From WHTI01 sp963756365 (GTDB lineage Bacteria; Actinomycetota; CADDZG01; WHSQ01), in NCBI GenBank assembly GCA_963756365.1, contig CAVWNF010000003.1, positions 186,001 through 250,000 on the forward strand: a stretch of 64,000 nucleotides of DNA. Direction: 5' to 3'. The position numbers were made by a program, and so were the translations under genes. This document shows, one piece after another, positions 1 through 10,158 of this stretch; position 1 is the stretch's first letter, and each line of letters begins with the position of its first letter. The notes below the pieces were generated by a model. That model did no database searches, was not told the DNA's origin, and was given only the letters and a program-made list of their open reading frames with translations.

Positions 1-2
1 CG

Positions 3-2468
3 AGGCTTCTCAACCACAACTACATCGGTACCGAGCACATCCTGCTCGGGCTGATCCACGAAGGCGAAGGCGTTGCCGCGAAGGCACTCGAGTCGCTGGG
101 GATCTCTCTAGAGAAGGTCCGTCAGCAGGTCGAGGAGATCATCGGGGCTGGCCAATCGCCGCCCTCGGGACACATCCCATTCACCCCACGTGCCAAGAAG
201 GTGCTGGAGCTCTCACTCCGTGAGGCTCTGCAACTTGGCCACAACTACATCGGTACCGAGCACATCCTGCTTGGCTTGATACGCGAAGGCGAGGGCGTCG
301 CCGCCCAGGTCCTCGTGAAGCTTGGAGCCGACCTCGGTCGGGTTCGGCAACAGGTCATCCAACTGCTGTCCGGATACTCGGGCCAGAAGGGCGAACCGGC
401 TGCAGCTGGCACCGGCGGAGGCGGGGAGTCCCCACAGGGATCACTCGTGCTCGACCAGTTCGGACGGAACCTCACCCAGAACGCGCGCGAGAACAAACTC
501 GACCCGGTCATCGGGCGCGAGAACGAGATCGAGCGCGTGATGCAGGTGCTGTCACGGAGGACCAAGAACAACCCCGTACTGATCGGCGAGCCGGGCGTAG
601 GCAAGACCGCCATCGTCGAGGGGCTCGCCCAGGCGATCGTCAAGGGAGAAGTCCCAGAGACACTCGAGAACAAGCAGCTCTACACCCTCGACCTCGGAGC
701 ATTGGTCGCCGGGTCCCGTTACCGCGGTGATTTCGAGGAGCGCCTCAAGAAGGTTCTCAAAGAGATCAAGACCCGTGGCGACATCATCCTGTTCATCGAC
801 GAGCTCCACACCCTCGTGGGTGCTGGTGCGGCAGAAGGCGCGATCGATGCCGCCAGCATCTTGAAGCCGATGCTGGCTCGCGGCGAGCTGCAGACGATCG
901 GTGCTACGACCCTGGATGAGTACCGCAAGCATCTCGAGAAGGATGCTGCCCTCGAGCGCCGGTTCCAGCCGATCAAGGTTCCGGAGCCGTCGGTTGCTCA
1001 CACGATCGACATCCTCAAGGGTCTTCGTGACCGCTACGAGGCCCACCACCGGGTCAACATCACCGACCAGGGTCTCGTCGCTGCGGCCAACTTGGCGCAT
1101 CGGTACATCGCGGACCGCTTCCTGCCGGACAAGGCGATCGATCTCATCGATGAGGCCGGTTCGAGGCTCCGGATCCGAAGGATGTCGGCACCGCCCGACC
1201 ATCGTGAACTCGAGGACAAGATCTCCGACGTCCGTCGCAAGAAAGAGGAGGCGATCGAGCAGCAGGACTTCGAGCGCGCAGCCTCGTTCCGCGACGAGGA
1301 GAAGACCCTGATCGACGAACGGTCGACCAAGGAGTCCGAGTGGAAGACCGAGCAGGGCGATGCCTTTGCCACCGTCGACGAGGAACAGATCGCCGAGGTC
1401 CTATCGTCCTGGACCGGCATCCCAGTCACCTCTCTCACCGAGGAAGAGACCGCCAAGCTGCTCCGGATGGAAGACGAGATGCACAAGCGGATCGTCGGCC
1501 AACACGATGCGATCTCCGCGGTATCCCGCTCGATCCGCCGTACCCGGGCAGGACTCAAGGACCCCAAGCGCCCGGCCGGTTCGTTCATCTTCCTCGGCCC
1601 CTCAGGTGTCGGTAAGACCGAGACCGCTAAGGCGCTCGCCGAGTTCATGTTCGGTGACGAGGACGCGCTGATCCAGCTCGACATGTCCGAGTACATGGAG
1701 AAGCACACGGTCAGCCGACTGGTCGGCTCGCCTCCGGGCTACGTTGGCTACGAAGAGGGTGGGCAGCTCACCGAAGCGGTGCGCCGCCGTCCTTACTCCG
1801 TGGTTCTTCTCGACGAGATCGAGAAGGCGCACCCCGATGTCTTCAACACCCTCCTCCAGATCCTCGAGGATGGTCGTCTCACCGATGCCCAAGGCAAGAC
1901 GGTGGACTTCAAGAACACCGTCATCATCATGACCTCGAACCTCGGGACCCGCGATATCCGCAAGCAAGCGATGGGCTTCGGGCAGACCGCTCAGGAACTG
2001 ACCTACGAGAAGATGAAGGAGAACGTGAACGAGGAGCTCAAGCGGAGCTTCCGTCCCGAATTCCTGAACCGGATCGACGAGGTCATCGTCTTCCACGAGC
2101 TGAGCAGGGAAGAGGTCCACTCGATCGTCGACCTCCTCATCCGCCGGGTCATCGAGCACCTCAAGAGCCAGGATGTCGAGATCGAACTCACAGAGGCCGC
2201 AAAGGACAAGCTGGTGAGCTCTGGCTACGACCCAAGCCTCGGTGCCAGACCGTTGCGCCGAGCGATCCAGAGGTTCATCGAGGACCCACTGTCCGAGAAG
2301 ATCCTGTGGAAGGAGTTCGAAGCTGGCGACGCGATCATGGTCGACGCGGAAGGCGAGGGCAAAGATGCCGAGATCGTCTTCCGCAAGGCGGAGCGTTCGC
2401 CCGACATCATCCCGGTTGAACTCGCCGGAGCCGGAGCGGGCGCCGAAGATTCGGATTCCGCCGAGTAG
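3..2468 (+). CDS. clpC: ATP-dependent Clp protease ATP-binding subunit ClpC (5' end cut by window edge)
   Basis: AAA+ unfoldase that feeds substrates to ClpP. The frame is open to base 3, so the start lies outside the window; about 820 residues are visible, so only a few tens of N-terminal residues should be missing. Both Clp_N repeats are visible, each with an [13 protein letters not shown] core. They are followed by AAA domain 1 with Walker A GEPGVGKT (near base 583), a UVR-like middle segment ([13 protein letters not shown], near 1270) typical of ClpC rather than ClpA or ClpB, and AAA domain 2 with GPSGVGKTE (near 1597). The C-terminal domain ends in an acidic, alanine/glycine-rich tail. 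The next gene is radA, the same order as in Bacillus, with a terminator-like structure between them. Confidence 0.97.
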   Translation, partial: RLLNHNYIGTEHILLGLIHEGEGVAAKALESLGISLEKVRQQVEEIIGAGQSPPSGHIPFTPRAKKVLELSLREALQLGHNYIGTEHILLGLIREGEGVAAQVLVKLGADLGRVRQQVIQLLSGYSGQKGEPAAAGTGGGGESPQGSLVLDQFGRNLTQNARENKLDPVIGRENEIERVMQVLSRRTKNNPVLIGEPGVGKTAIVEGLAQAIVKGEVPETLENKQLYTLDLGALVAGSRYRGDFEERLKKVLKEIKTRGDIILFIDELHTLVGAGAAEGAIDAASILKPMLARGELQTIGATTLDEYRKHLEKDAALERRFQPIKVPEPSVAHTIDILKGLRDRYEAHHRVNITDQGLVAAANLAHRYIADRFLPDKAIDLIDEAGSRLRIRRMSAPPDHRELEDKISDVRRKKEEAIEQQDFERAASFRDEEKTLIDERSTKESEWKTEQGDAFATVDEEQIAEVLSSWTGIPVTSLTEEETAKLLRMEDEMHKRIVGQHDAISAVSRSIRRTRAGLKDPKRPAGSFIFLGPSGVGKTETAKALAEFMFGDEDALIQLDMSEYMEKHTVSRLVGSPPGYVGYEEGGQLTEAVRRRPYSVVLLDEIEKAHPDVFNTLLQILEDGRLTDAQGKTVDFKNTVIIMTSNLGTRDIRKQAMGFGQTAQELTYEKMKENVNEELKRSFRPEFLNRIDEVIVFHELSREEVHSIVDLLIRRVIEHLKSQDVEIELTEAAKDKLVSSGYDPSLGARPLRRAIQRFIEDPLSEKILWKEFEAGDAIMVDAEGEGKDAEIVFRKAERSPDIIPVELAGAGAGAEDSDSAE

Positions 2469-2483
2469 GGGATAACCAAGCCT

Positions 2484-2550
2484 CACCGGGCACCCGCCAA
2501 GAGGGCGCCCGGTGGCACCGACCCGGTTCTTCAGGAGCCGGGTCGTTTCG
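2484..2550 (+). terminator. Two tandem hairpins after clpC
   Basis: Two perfect 8-bp stems follow the clpC stop. The first pairs CACCGGGC (2484-2491) with GCCCGGTG (2507-2514). The second pairs CGACCCGG (2519-2526) with CCGGGTCG (2538-2545) and is followed by a short TTT. The T-tract is weak, so termination efficiency is uncertain. Confidence 0.55.
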
Positions 2551-2576
2551 CGCCCGGTTCTGTCGTACCCGCTGAC

Positions 2577-2591
2577 TATGGTCTGGGCATG
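2577..2591 (+). promoter_or_regulatory. radA -10 box placed for a leaderless mRNA
   Basis: TATGGT (2577-2582), then six bases (CTGGGC), then the radA ATG. No Shine-Dalgarno sequence fits in this space, and a transcript starting about 7 nt after the -10 box would begin at the start codon. I see no convincing -35 box. Confidence 0.45.
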
Positions 2592-3939
2592 GCTAAAGAA
2601 CGCATCTCACATCATTGCTCGCAGTGCGACTTCTCCAGCCCCAAGTGGTTCGGACGCTGTCCCGATTGCGGGGCGTGGAGTACGGCATCCGAGCGCTCGT
2701 CGTCTCCATCTCGAGAGATGTCTGCGGTCGGCACCCTCGGGTCCACGACCGCAGCGCCTGTTCGGCTCGCCAGCGGGTCTCACGAGATCGACCGCGTGCT
2801 CGGGGGAGGCCTCGTGCCGGGGGCCTGCCTGCTACTCGCGGGTGAGCCGGGCATCGGGAAGTCGACGATCGTCCTGCAGCTGCTCGCCGGGCTGATCGCA
2901 TCAGGGCGCTCCACTCTGCTCGTGACCGGTGAAGAGTCCATCGATCAGGTCGCTCTCCGCGCTCGCCGCCTCGGCATCGACTGCGGATCGTTCCAGCGCG
3001 ACAGCCACGAACTCACTCGAGGCCGTACTCGACATCGCACGGAGGGATCTGCCGGACGTGCTGGTGGTCGATTCGATCCAGACGATCGAGTCGTCGGGAG
3101 CCGAGCAGGGCGCCGGGTCCGTGGTGCAGGTTCGGGACTGCGCGATGTCCCTGGCCCGGCACGCCAAGGCATCGGGAAGCGTCGTGATCCTGGTCGGGCA
3201 CGTGACGAAAGAGGGCACTGTCGCTGGACCCAAGACCCTCGAGCACGTTGTTGATGTCGTCCTCAACCTTGACGGCGATCGAACATCGTCTGTGAGGCTC
3301 CTCCGCGCCGCGAAGAACCGCTTCGGCTCGTGCGAGGAGACCGGCGTCTTCGTCATGGGCGAGAACGGCCTTGAGGCAGTGGAAGATCCTTCGTCGATGC
3401 TCCTGGCCGACCGCCGTGCGGGGGTGCCAGGCTCGATCGTGTTCCCCGGTCTCGAGGGCACTCGTTGTGTCTTGGTCGAGATCCAGGCGCTCTGCTCCAG
3501 CAGCGAACTGGCCAACCCCCGCCGGGTCCCCATCGGCCTCGACGCTCGACGACTGGCGCTGCTCCTAGGGGTGTTGACCACCCACGGGAACCTAGAGCTG
3601 TCCAAGACGGATGTCTTCGCAGCCGCTGCTGGGGGACTGACTATCAAGGAACCGGCGGCCGACCTAGCGATCGCGACTGCTCTCGTGAGTGCCGTCGGTG
3701 GCACTTCCGCTCCCGATGACATGGTGGCGCTCGGCGAGATCGGGCTAGGAGGCGAGGTTCGCCGCGTTCCCGGAACCGAGCGCCGTCTCGCGGAGGCCGC
3801 TCGCCTCGGATTCACGAGTGCGCTCGTCCCGCGAGGCGTGGTGAAGGCGCCTGCGGGGTTGCGCGCGATCGAGATATCGGATGTCTCCGGTGTGATCGAT
3901 CTTCTGAAGCCCAAGCTGGCGAGCGTCGAGGCCGGATAG
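2589..3939 (+). CDS. radA: DNA repair protein RadA (one frameshift)
   Basis: RecA-like ATPase acting on branched recombination intermediates. The N-terminal zinc finger has Cys at residues 10, 13, 24 and 27. Walker A GEPGIGKST is at residues 85-93 and the RadA signature KNRFG follows, with a Lon-like C-terminal domain. The frame changes near 2992-3001: the first part reads to the GIDCGSFQ region and the second resumes at TNSLEAVLD in the next frame. Removing one base joins them at the length expected from RadA homologues, so I read this as one intact gene with an inserted base (probable sequencing error). The disA gene that follows radA in Firmicutes is absent; carD comes next. Confidence 0.93.
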
Positions 3940-4075
3940 AGCCCCTTTCGCCCAAGGAGTCCAAGGTGCTGCCGTGGTAAACTCTGGATTCCGCACAGGC
4001 CGTGATCGGCCCATGTCTCGGGTTTGCAAAGGGCGAGCGAGAGTGCGCGCCGGAATCGGGTAGGAGGTATTCCAC

Positions 4076-4558
4076 GTGGGATTCAAGGTAGGGGACAAGG
4101 TCGTTTACCCCCATCACGGGGCTGCAGTGATCGAGCGGCTCGAAGAGAAAGAGATGTTCGGTGAGACGCGCGAGTACTTCATCTTGCAGCTTGCCTATGG
4201 GGAACTGACCCTCATGGTTCCCACCGACTCTACGGAGGAGGTCGGCCTTCGGGAAGTGACCCCAGCCAAGGAGATGCCCAAGGTCTTCAAGGAGCTGCAG
4301 AAGAACGAACCCACCCAGAACACGACTAACTGGTCCCGCCGCTTCAAGGCGAACGTCGAGAAGCTCCGTTCCGGTGACATCTACAAGGTCGCCGAAGTCG
4401 TAAGGAGCCTCCACCAGAGGGACAAGGAAAAGGGCCTGTCTGCTGGCGAGAAGCGCATGCTTACCAAGGCGCGCCAGATCCTCGTTTCCGAGCTCACCTT
4501 CTCCAAGAACTGCAACGAGGAAGCCGCCGAGGAGATGCTTGACGAGGTTCTCGGATAG
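4076..4558 (+). CDS. carD: CarD/CdnL-type RNA polymerase-binding transcription factor
   Basis: 160 residues. The N-terminal RNAP-interaction domain begins MGFKVGDKVVYPHHG, the Tudor-like fold that binds the RNAP beta subunit and stabilises open complexes; a helical DNA-binding C-terminal half follows. The GTG start is supported by a strong GGAGG about 8 nt upstream. A TAAACT -10-like box lies at 3978-3983, which would give a leader of roughly 90 nt. The gene sits directly before ispD, the usual actinobacterial arrangement, and its last codons overlap or abut the ispD start. Confidence 0.96.
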   Translation: MGFKVGDKVVYPHHGAAVIERLEEKEMFGETREYFILQLAYGELTLMVPTDSTEEVGLREVTPAKEMPKVFKELQKNEPTQNTTNWSRRFKANVEKLRSGDIYKVAEVVRSLHQRDKEKGLSAGEKRMLTKARQILVSELTFSKNCNEEAAEEMLDEVLG

Positions 4559-5223
4559 GAACCTCCGCGATCCTCGTCGCAGGCGGCAGCGGCCAACGGG
4601 CCAGAGCGCTAGGCGACGAGACGCCCAAGCAGTTCCGATCGCTCGGTGGCCGTCCGGTGATCTCGTGGTCGTTCGAGGTTCTCTGCTCGTCTGGGTGCGA
4701 TCCTGTCGTCGTCGTCGCCCCCGAGCAACACTTCGATCTCGCGCGTTCCGCCCTTGGGAAGGACATCGTCCTTGCTCCGGGGGGCAGAACGAGACAGGCG
4801 TCGGTCGCGAGCGGGCTCGCTCTCGTCGATTCCGAGTACGTCGTCGTGCATGACGCGGTTCGACCTTTCGTAACGGAAGCCATGATCACCGGCGCGGTCG
4901 ATCTACTTGCGACTCACGATGGAGCAGTGGTGTCCGTTCCGATCGACGAGACCATCAAACGGGTTGCTGGCGAGGTGGTTACCGGAACGCTGGATCGCAC
5001 CGACCTGTGGCGCGCTCAGACCCCACAGGCGTTCCGCACTGACGTTCTCAGGGATGCGCACGCTAAAGCGACCGCCGACGAGGTCGAGTCAACCGACGAT
5101 TGCCAGTTGCTCGAGAACATGGGCCGGCAGGTGGCGGTGGTGATGGGAAGTCGCACCAACATCAAACTCACCTATGCAGAGGACTTCGTCCTCGGCGAAG
5201 CCTTGATCGAGGCACGCTCATGA
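4555..5223 (+). CDS. ispD: 2-C-methyl-D-erythritol 4-phosphate cytidylyltransferase IspD (start uncertain)
   Basis: Transfers CMP to MEP in the non-mevalonate isoprenoid pathway. The nucleotide-binding start AILVAGGSGQR, then PKQF, and the later HDAVRPF and RAQTPQ motifs are all present. The coding frame has no ATG, GTG or TTG before the conserved N-terminus. Either ATA at 4555 is used, overlapping the carD TAG as ATAG, or the true start is TTG at 4539 (preceded by GAGGAG) and one A of the AGGAACC stretch near 4560 is spurious, which would give MTRFSDRTSAILVAGG. I list the ATA coordinate because it needs no sequence correction, but the second reading fits the error pattern of the window. Confidence 0.85.
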   Translation: MGTSAILVAGGSGQRARALGDETPKQFRSLGGRPVISWSFEVLCSSGCDPVVVVAPEQHFDLARSALGKDIVLAPGGRTRQASVASGLALVDSEYVVVHDAVRPFVTEAMITGAVDLLATHDGAVVSVPIDETIKRVAGEVVTGTLDRTDLWRAQTPQAFRTDVLRDAHAKATADEVESTDDCQLLENMGRQVAVVMGSRTNIKLTYAEDFVLGEALIEARS

Positions 5224-5687
5224 GGGTGGGGCAGGGGTTCGACGCTCATGCTTTCGGCGACGGTGACTCGGTCGTTATCGGTGGAGTCGAGATCCCTCAC
5301 GCCAAGGGCCTATCGGGTCACTCCGATGCAGACGTGCTGTCCCACGCCATCACCGATGCCCTGCTTGGGGCCGCTGGTGCCGGGGATCTGGGAGACCACT
5401 TCCCGGCTTCCGACCGATGGGAGGGCGCCTCGAGTCTGGCCATACTGACCGAGGCAGGCCGCCTGATCGGTGATGCCGGGTACGTGATCCACAACATCGA
5501 TGCGACCGTGGTTGCAGCTGCTCCGAGGATCGCTCCTCACCGGGAGCGCATGAGGGAGAACATCGCAAGCGCACTCGGTCTTGACCCCCGCGTCGTGTCT
5601 ATCAAGGGCACCACGACCGATGGTCTCGGCTTCACAGGTCGGAGCGAGGGCATCGCAGCCCTGGCCGTTGTGCTCATCGACGGCTAG
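5220..5687 (+). CDS. ispF: 2-C-methyl-D-erythritol 2,4-cyclodiphosphate synthase IspF
   Basis: 155 residues, standard length. Cyclises CDP-ME 2-phosphate to MEcPP two steps after IspD. The zinc ligands are in the opening GQGFDAHAFG segment (Asp and His) and in GHSDADVLSHA. The C-terminal GLGFTGRSEGIAA segment contributes to the nucleotide site. The ATG overlaps the ispD stop as ATGA, so the two genes are translationally coupled. Confidence 0.96.
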   Translation: MRVGQGFDAHAFGDGDSVVIGGVEIPHAKGLSGHSDADVLSHAITDALLGAAGAGDLGDHFPASDRWEGASSLAILTEAGRLIGDAGYVIHNIDATVVAAAPRIAPHRERMRENIASALGLDPRVVSIKGTTTDGLGFTGRSEGIAALAVVLIDG

Positions 5688-5700
5688 ATAGGGTGTGACG

Positions 5701-7128
5701 ATGTCTATCCGGATCTACGACTCGAAGGCCCGCAAGGTCATCCCGTTCACAACTAGGGAGCCTGGCAAGGTTGCCATGTACTGCTGCGGGCCGACCGTCT
5801 ACAACTACATCCATATCGGGAACGCGCGCACGATGGTCTGGTTCGAGTTCATCCGTCGCTACTTGACCTATCGCGGGTTCGACGTGACGTACGTCATGAA
5901 CTATACGGACGTCGACGACAAGATCATCGAGCGGGCCAAACTCGAGAAGCTCCCTCCCGATGGCATCGCTCTCAAGTACACGAAGGCGTTCGAAGAAGAC
6001 CTCGCGGCCATGGGTGCAGCAGGTCCCGACATCGTGAGTAAGGCAACCGACCACATCACAGACATGGTGACGGCGATCGAGGGACTGATCGCGAAGGGAT
6101 CGGCCTACGAGGCGGACGGCAATGTTTGGTACGCCGTCGAGAGCTTCGAGGGTTACGGGAAACTATCTGGAAGGTCCCTCGAGGACATGCGCGCCGGCGA
6201 GCGCGTCGAACCTCATCCTGGGAAGCGACACCCTCTCGACTTCTCCCTATGGAAGGCCGCCAAGGAAGGTGAGCCATCGTGGGAGTCCCCGTGGGGGCCG
6301 GGCCGTCCCGGATGGCACATCGAGTGCTCGGTGATGTCCACGCGCTACCTGGGCATGGGCTTCGATATCCACGGCGGCGGAACGGATCTGATCTTTCCTC
6401 ACCACGAGAACGAGATCGCGCAGGCGGAAGGACTGGAACCGGGGGAGTTCGTTCGTCACTGGCTGCACGCAGGGATGGTTCAGATGGGCAGCGAGAAGAT
6501 GTCGAAATCGTTAGGCAACGTCATGCTGGCTCACGATGCCGTCGAGCAGATCGGCGGTGAGATCCTCAGGTACTGGGCGCTCTCTGGTTCGTATCGGACC
6601 CAGGTGGCGTTCTCTGAGGCGGTTCTCGAGGATTCGCGCAACGCCTACGAGAGGTGGGCGACGTTCCTGGCTTCTGCTCGACACGCTCTGGGTGACCAGA
6701 TGCCCCGTGGGGACGGGGCGACGCGCGATGGGGAGACCGACGAACCGTTCATCTCGAACTTCATCGAGGCCATGGACGATGACTTCAACTCCGCAGGGGC
6801 GTTCGCTGCGGTTCATGATCTCGTCACCGAAGGGAACAAAGCCCTCGACGCACACGATGAGCCGGGCGCCCGGGGGCGATTGGTGGAGCTCACAGCTGCA
6901 TTCCTCGAGCTCACCGGGGTGCTGGGGTTCCGTTTCGCGACTGAAGGCGCCGATGACGAGCTGCTGTCTGGGCTCGTGGAGTTCTTGCTCCAGCTGCGTG
7001 ACGATGCTCGGGCCGAGAAGGCGTTCGACCGTGCGGACGCCATACGGGACAAGCTCGCCGGCCTCGGGGTGGTTGCCGAGGACACACCTTCCGGAACCAG
7101 ATGGCGTATCGGTGCCTCGGGGTCGTAA
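5701..7128 (+). CDS. cysS: Cysteinyl-tRNA synthetase
   Basis: Class I aminoacyl-tRNA synthetase charging tRNA-Cys. It shows the zinc ligand Cys before [12 protein letters not shown] (HIGH-type motif HIGN), the second zinc-site segment ending in HIECS, and the catalytic loop KMSKS in [11 protein letters not shown] chose ATG 5701 over GTG 5695 because AGGGTG (5690-5695) then has normal Shine-Dalgarno spacing. The gltX and cysE genes that separate ispF from cysS in Bacillus are absent. The 3' end overlaps the rlmB start by 17 nt. Confidence 0.96.
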   Translation: MSIRIYDSKARKVIPFTTREPGKVAMYCCGPTVYNYIHIGNARTMVWFEFIRRYLTYRGFDVTYVMNYTDVDDKIIERAKLEKLPPDGIALKYTKAFEEDLAAMGAAGPDIVSKATDHITDMVTAIEGLIAKGSAYEADGNVWYAVESFEGYGKLSGRSLEDMRAGERVEPHPGKRHPLDFSLWKAAKEGEPSWESPWGPGRPGWHIECSVMSTRYLGMGFDIHGGGTDLIFPHHENEIAQAEGLEPGEFVRHWLHAGMVQMGSEKMSKSLGNVMLAHDAVEQIGGEILRYWALSGSYRTQVAFSEAVLEDSRNAYERWATFLASARHALGDQMPRGDGATRDGETDEPFISNFIEAMDDDFNSAGAFAAVHDLVTEGNKALDAHDEPGARGRLVELTAAFLELTGVLGFRFATEGADDELLSGLVEFLLQLRDDARAEKAFDRADAIRDKLAGLGVVAEDTPSGTRWRIGASGS

Positions 7129-7864
7129 GCCGGACGACGATCCCGCGGTCGTCGCGGGTCGGCGCCCGGTTCTGGAACTGCTGAAGAACGGTCGCCCGGC
7201 CGAGCGCGTCCTCGTAGCTCAGGAGCTGGATCCTTCCTCGACGATCGGTGCGATCAGGAAGGCTGCCGGTGCGGCCGGGGTCCCCATCCGCACCGTCCCC
7301 CGTGCCGAGATCGAGAAGTTGGCTCGCGGGATCAACCATCAAGGTGTGATCGCGGTGGCGGGGCCGTTCAAGTACACGAAACTCGAGATGCTTCTCTCCG
7401 TCGCTGAACCGAAGCTCCTGTTCGTCGATAGCGTCACCGATCCTCACAACCTGGGTTCTCTCCTTCGCTCGGCCGACGGGGCCGGGTTCCACGGCGTCGT
7501 GATCCCGACCCATCGGGCTGCATCGGTCAATGCCACGGTGAGACGAGTGTCCGCGGGCGCCGCCGAGGTGGTGCCGGTAGCAAGGGTCACGAACCTCGGT
7601 CGCGCGATCGACGAGGCGCGCTCTGCGGGGGTGTGGATCCTGGGCCTGGATGAGAAAGCCGAGCAAGACATCTGGTCGAGTGATCTCGCCGAACCGCCGG
7701 TTGGTCTCGTTTTGGGGGCCGAGGATCGAGGCATCTCGAAGTCGATCGTGCAACGTTGTGATCAGTTGGTCGGCATCCCCTCGGCGGGGAAACTGGGTTC
7801 CCTGAACGTGGCCGTGGCGGGAGCGGTCGCGATGTTCGAGATAGCGCGGAGAACTCACACGTAG
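7112..7864 (+). CDS. rlmB: 23S rRNA (guanosine-2'-O)-methyltransferase RlmB (SpoU/TrmH family)
   Basis: 250 residues. The N-terminal substrate-binding domain starts VAGRRPVLELL. The SpoU methyltransferase domain carries the three knot motifs DPHNLGSLLRSADG, LVLGAEDRGIS and IPSAGKLGSLNVAVAGAV, which bind SAM. GTG 7112 lies inside the cysS 3' end and places the conserved N-terminus correctly; no earlier start is plausible. The cysS-rlmB-sigH order matches Bacillus except that mrnC and yacP are missing. Confidence 0.94.
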   Translation: MPRGRKPDDDPAVVAGRRPVLELLKNGRPAERVLVAQELDPSSTIGAIRKAAGAAGVPIRTVPRAEIEKLARGINHQGVIAVAGPFKYTKLEMLLSVAEPKLLFVDSVTDPHNLGSLLRSADGAGFHGVVIPTHRAASVNATVRRVSAGAAEVVPVARVTNLGRAIDEARSAGVWILGLDEKAEQDIWSSDLAEPPVGLVLGAEDRGISKSIVQRCDQLVGIPSAGKLGSLNVAVAGAVAMFEIARRTHT

Positions 7865-7952
7865 CCCCGAGGGCTAGCTTCCGCTACGATTTCGAGGGCT
7901 CCCCGTCAGGGCAGCCGTCCTACGCGGGGGACCCCTGGGGGGAGAGGTCGAG

Positions 7953-8597
7953 ATGTCCGGGACTCGTGCACCTCATAAGGAGGCTGCCGACGAGGAATTG
8001 GTCGCACGGGTGCGCGGCGGGGACGATCGCGCTATCGAGACCCTCCTCACTCGCTACCGGCATTACGCCAGAGCCAAGGCCCGCACCTACTTCTTGGCGG
8101 GCGCCGACCGTGAGGACATCGTCCAAGAAGGGATGATCGGGCTCTACAAGGCGGTCAGGGACTTCGACGGAACCAAGAACGCCTCGTTCCGGGGATTCGC
8201 CGAACTTTGCATCACGCGCCAGATCATCACTGCCATCAAGACCGCTACCCGCCACAAGCATGCCCCGCTGAATTCGTACGTCTCGCTGAATCGCCCGCTG
8301 GGGGGCGACGATCCTGAGGCTCCTCATCTCGAGGAGATCATGGTGTCTCGCACGATCGACGATCCGGCAGACCTATTGGTGTCCTCGGAAGAGCTTGCCC
8401 GGATACAGACCTCGATGGCCGATACCTTGTCGGGCCTCGAGTCTGATGTCCTACATCTCTACATGGATGGCAAGTCGTACCTTGAGATCGCCGATGTCCT
8501 CGGCCGGCACGTCAAGTCCATCGACAACGCCCTTCAGAGGATCAAGCGCAAACTCGAGGAGCGACTCGGCGACGGTTCCGCCCATCATGCAGGCTGA
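7953..8597 (+). CDS. sigH: RNA polymerase sigma factor of the Spo0H/SigH family
   Basis: 214 residues, close to the 218 of Bacillus SigH. Region 2 contains ARAKARTYFLAGADREDIVQ and EGMIGLYKAVRDF; the next segment, FAELCITRQIITAIKTATR, is nearly identical to the Bacillus protein, and region 4 ends RHVKSIDNALQRIKRKLEE. A strong GGGGAGAGG ribosome site precedes the ATG, and a TACGAT -10-like box is at 7885-7890. Position after rlmB is the same as in Firmicutes. Its regulon in this organism is unknown; no sporulation genes are in the window. Confidence 0.93.
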   Translation: MSGTRAPHKEAADEELVARVRGGDDRAIETLLTRYRHYARAKARTYFLAGADREDIVQEGMIGLYKAVRDFDGTKNASFRGFAELCITRQIITAIKTATRHKHAPLNSYVSLNRPLGGDDPEAPHLEEIMVSRTIDDPADLLVSSEELARIQTSMADTLSGLESDVLHLYMDGKSYLEIADVLGRHVKSIDNALQRIKRKLEERLGDGSAHHAG

Positions 8598-8639
8598 GGT
8601 CCCGTCGCTGCCGTGGCGGGGGGATACCCTTTGGGAGAT

Positions 8640-8712
8640 GCTGGAGTAGCTCAGTTGGTAGAGCAGCCGCCTTGTAAGCGGCAGGTCGCAGGTTCGAATC
8701 CTGTCTCCAGCT
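8640..8712 (+). tRNA. tRNA-Thr (anticodon TGT)
   Basis: Complete cloverleaf: acceptor GCTGGAG (8640-8646) pairs with CTCCAGC (8705-8711), discriminator T at 8712. The anticodon stem GCCGC/GCGGC encloses loop CTTGTAA, anticodon TGT. The T-arm contains GGTTCGAATCC. CCA is not encoded. A TACCCT -10 box lies at 8625-8630. Confidence 0.96.
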
Positions 8713-8764
8713 CGAGCGACCGGACCAGAGACCGGATCAAAGACCGAACGACAACGGAGTCGAC

Positions 8765-10075
8765 TTGAGCCAGAAGAGCCCCGCGCCGAACAAGAAGATC
8801 GAACCGCCCCCTGCCCCCAGCGATGACGCTTCTCAGGAATCTCCGTGGGAGACGGCTCTCTCTCAGCTCGATGAGGTCGCGGAGTTGATGGGTCTCGCTC
8901 CCGGGGTCCACGAGATCTTGCGCACCCCGAAGCGCGCTCTCATCGTTTCGGTTCCGTTCCGGATGGACGATGGGTCTACGCGCGTTTATCAGGGCACCCG
9001 CGTTCATCACAACGTCACTAGAGGGCCGGCGAAGGGCGGGATCAGATATCACCCCGATGTTGGTCTCGACGAAACGAAGGCCTTGGCGATGTGGATGACG
9101 TGGAAGTGCGCTATCGCCGAGATCCCGTTCGGTGGGGCGAAGGGCGGAGTAGCGGTGAACGTGCGTGATCACAGCCGTGCCGAGCTCGAGCGCATGACCC
9201 GCCGCTACGCCTCCGAGATCCTTCCTTTCATCGGGCCAGAGAAAGACATCCCAGCCCCGGACATGAATACGGACGAAGAGATCATGGCCTGGATCATGGA
9301 CACGTACTCGCAGAACCAGGGCTACTCCGTCCCAGGTGTCGTGACGGGAAAGCCAGTTTCGATCGGTGGTTCTAAGGGTCGAGGCGGAGCAACGTCCAGG
9401 GGCGTGATGTACATGTTGTTCTCCACCCTCAAGCGTCTAGGTCTCGGGATCGAAGAGGTCAGCGTGGCTATCCAGGGTCACGGGAAGGTCGGTGGCTTCC
9501 TCGCTCAGCTGCTCCACGACGCCGGGTGCCGAGTGGTTGCGATCTCTGACGTCGAAGGCGGTATCTACAAGGAATCTGGCCTCGATCCAGAGGCGATCAA
9601 TCGGCACAAGCGCGAAGCGGGCTCGGTCATGGGGTACCCGGGCGCCGACCCGATCACGAATGAAGAGCTCTTAGAGATCGAGTGTGACGTGATCATCCCG
9701 GCAGCGATCGAGGGTGTGATCACGATCAAGAATGCCGACAAGATCAAGGCCAGGGTTGTGTGTGAAGCCGCCAACGGACCGGTCACGTTCGAGGCGGACA
9801 AGGTCCTGGCCGATCGCGGGGTTTTCGTCGTCCCCGACATCCTTGCGAATGCCGGCGGGGTGACCGTCTCCTACTTCGAGTGGGTGCAGGACATCCAGGC
9901 CTATTTCTGGAGTGAAGAAGAGGTCAACGACAGGCTCCGCCTCATCATGGAGAGGGCGTTCGATGAGGTCTACGACCTCGCCGAGGCGAAGGGCCTCTCG
10001 ATGCGCCAGGCCGCTCACTGGATAGGAGTCGGTCGAGTGGCAGAAGCCCACCTGACCCGCGGTCTGTTCCCCTGA
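8765..10075 (+). CDS. gdhA: Glu/Leu/Phe/Val dehydrogenase, probably glutamate dehydrogenase
   Basis: 436 residues. Catalyses reversible oxidative deamination of glutamate. The ELFV dimerisation domain has the substrate motif GPAKGGIRYHP and the catalytic-lysine segment PFGGAKGGV. The NAD(P)-binding Rossmann domain has GHGKVGGFLAQLL and later CEAANGPVT. The TTG start (MSQKSPAPNKK) follows CGGAGTCGAC. Strong similarity to the hexameric GDH class; cofactor preference cannot be read from sequence. It directly follows tRNA-Thr and may have its own promoter in the short gap. Confidence 0.93.
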   Translation: MSQKSPAPNKKIEPPPAPSDDASQESPWETALSQLDEVAELMGLAPGVHEILRTPKRALIVSVPFRMDDGSTRVYQGTRVHHNVTRGPAKGGIRYHPDVGLDETKALAMWMTWKCAIAEIPFGGAKGGVAVNVRDHSRAELERMTRRYASEILPFIGPEKDIPAPDMNTDEEIMAWIMDTYSQNQGYSVPGVVTGKPVSIGGSKGRGGATSRGVMYMLFSTLKRLGLGIEEVSVAIQGHGKVGGFLAQLLHDAGCRVVAISDVEGGIYKESGLDPEAINRHKREAGSVMGYPGADPITNEELLEIECDVIIPAAIEGVITIKNADKIKARVVCEAANGPVTFEADKVLADRGVFVVPDILANAGGVTVSYFEWVQDIQAYFWSEEEVNDRLRLIMERAFDEVYDLAEAKGLSMRQAAHWIGVGRVAEAHLTRGLFP

Positions 10076-10143
10076 TCTCAAAGGGATCGACCGAGCCGCG
10101 AAACCTGGGAACCCAAATCCACCGCTCGCGCCCCACCCGCCGC

Positions 10144-10158
10144 TACCCTGAGCCAATG
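10144..10158 (+). promoter_or_regulatory. -10 box placed for a leaderless DUF3263 mRNA
   Basis: TACCCT (10144-10149), six bases (GAGCCA), then ATG 10156. The geometry is the same as at radA, otsB, the AI-2E gene, gpgS and the response regulator. Confidence 0.45.

Noticed and set aside
7862..7874. AGCCC/GGGCT hairpin after rlmB as a terminator
   Set aside because: The stem is only 5 bp and no T run follows.
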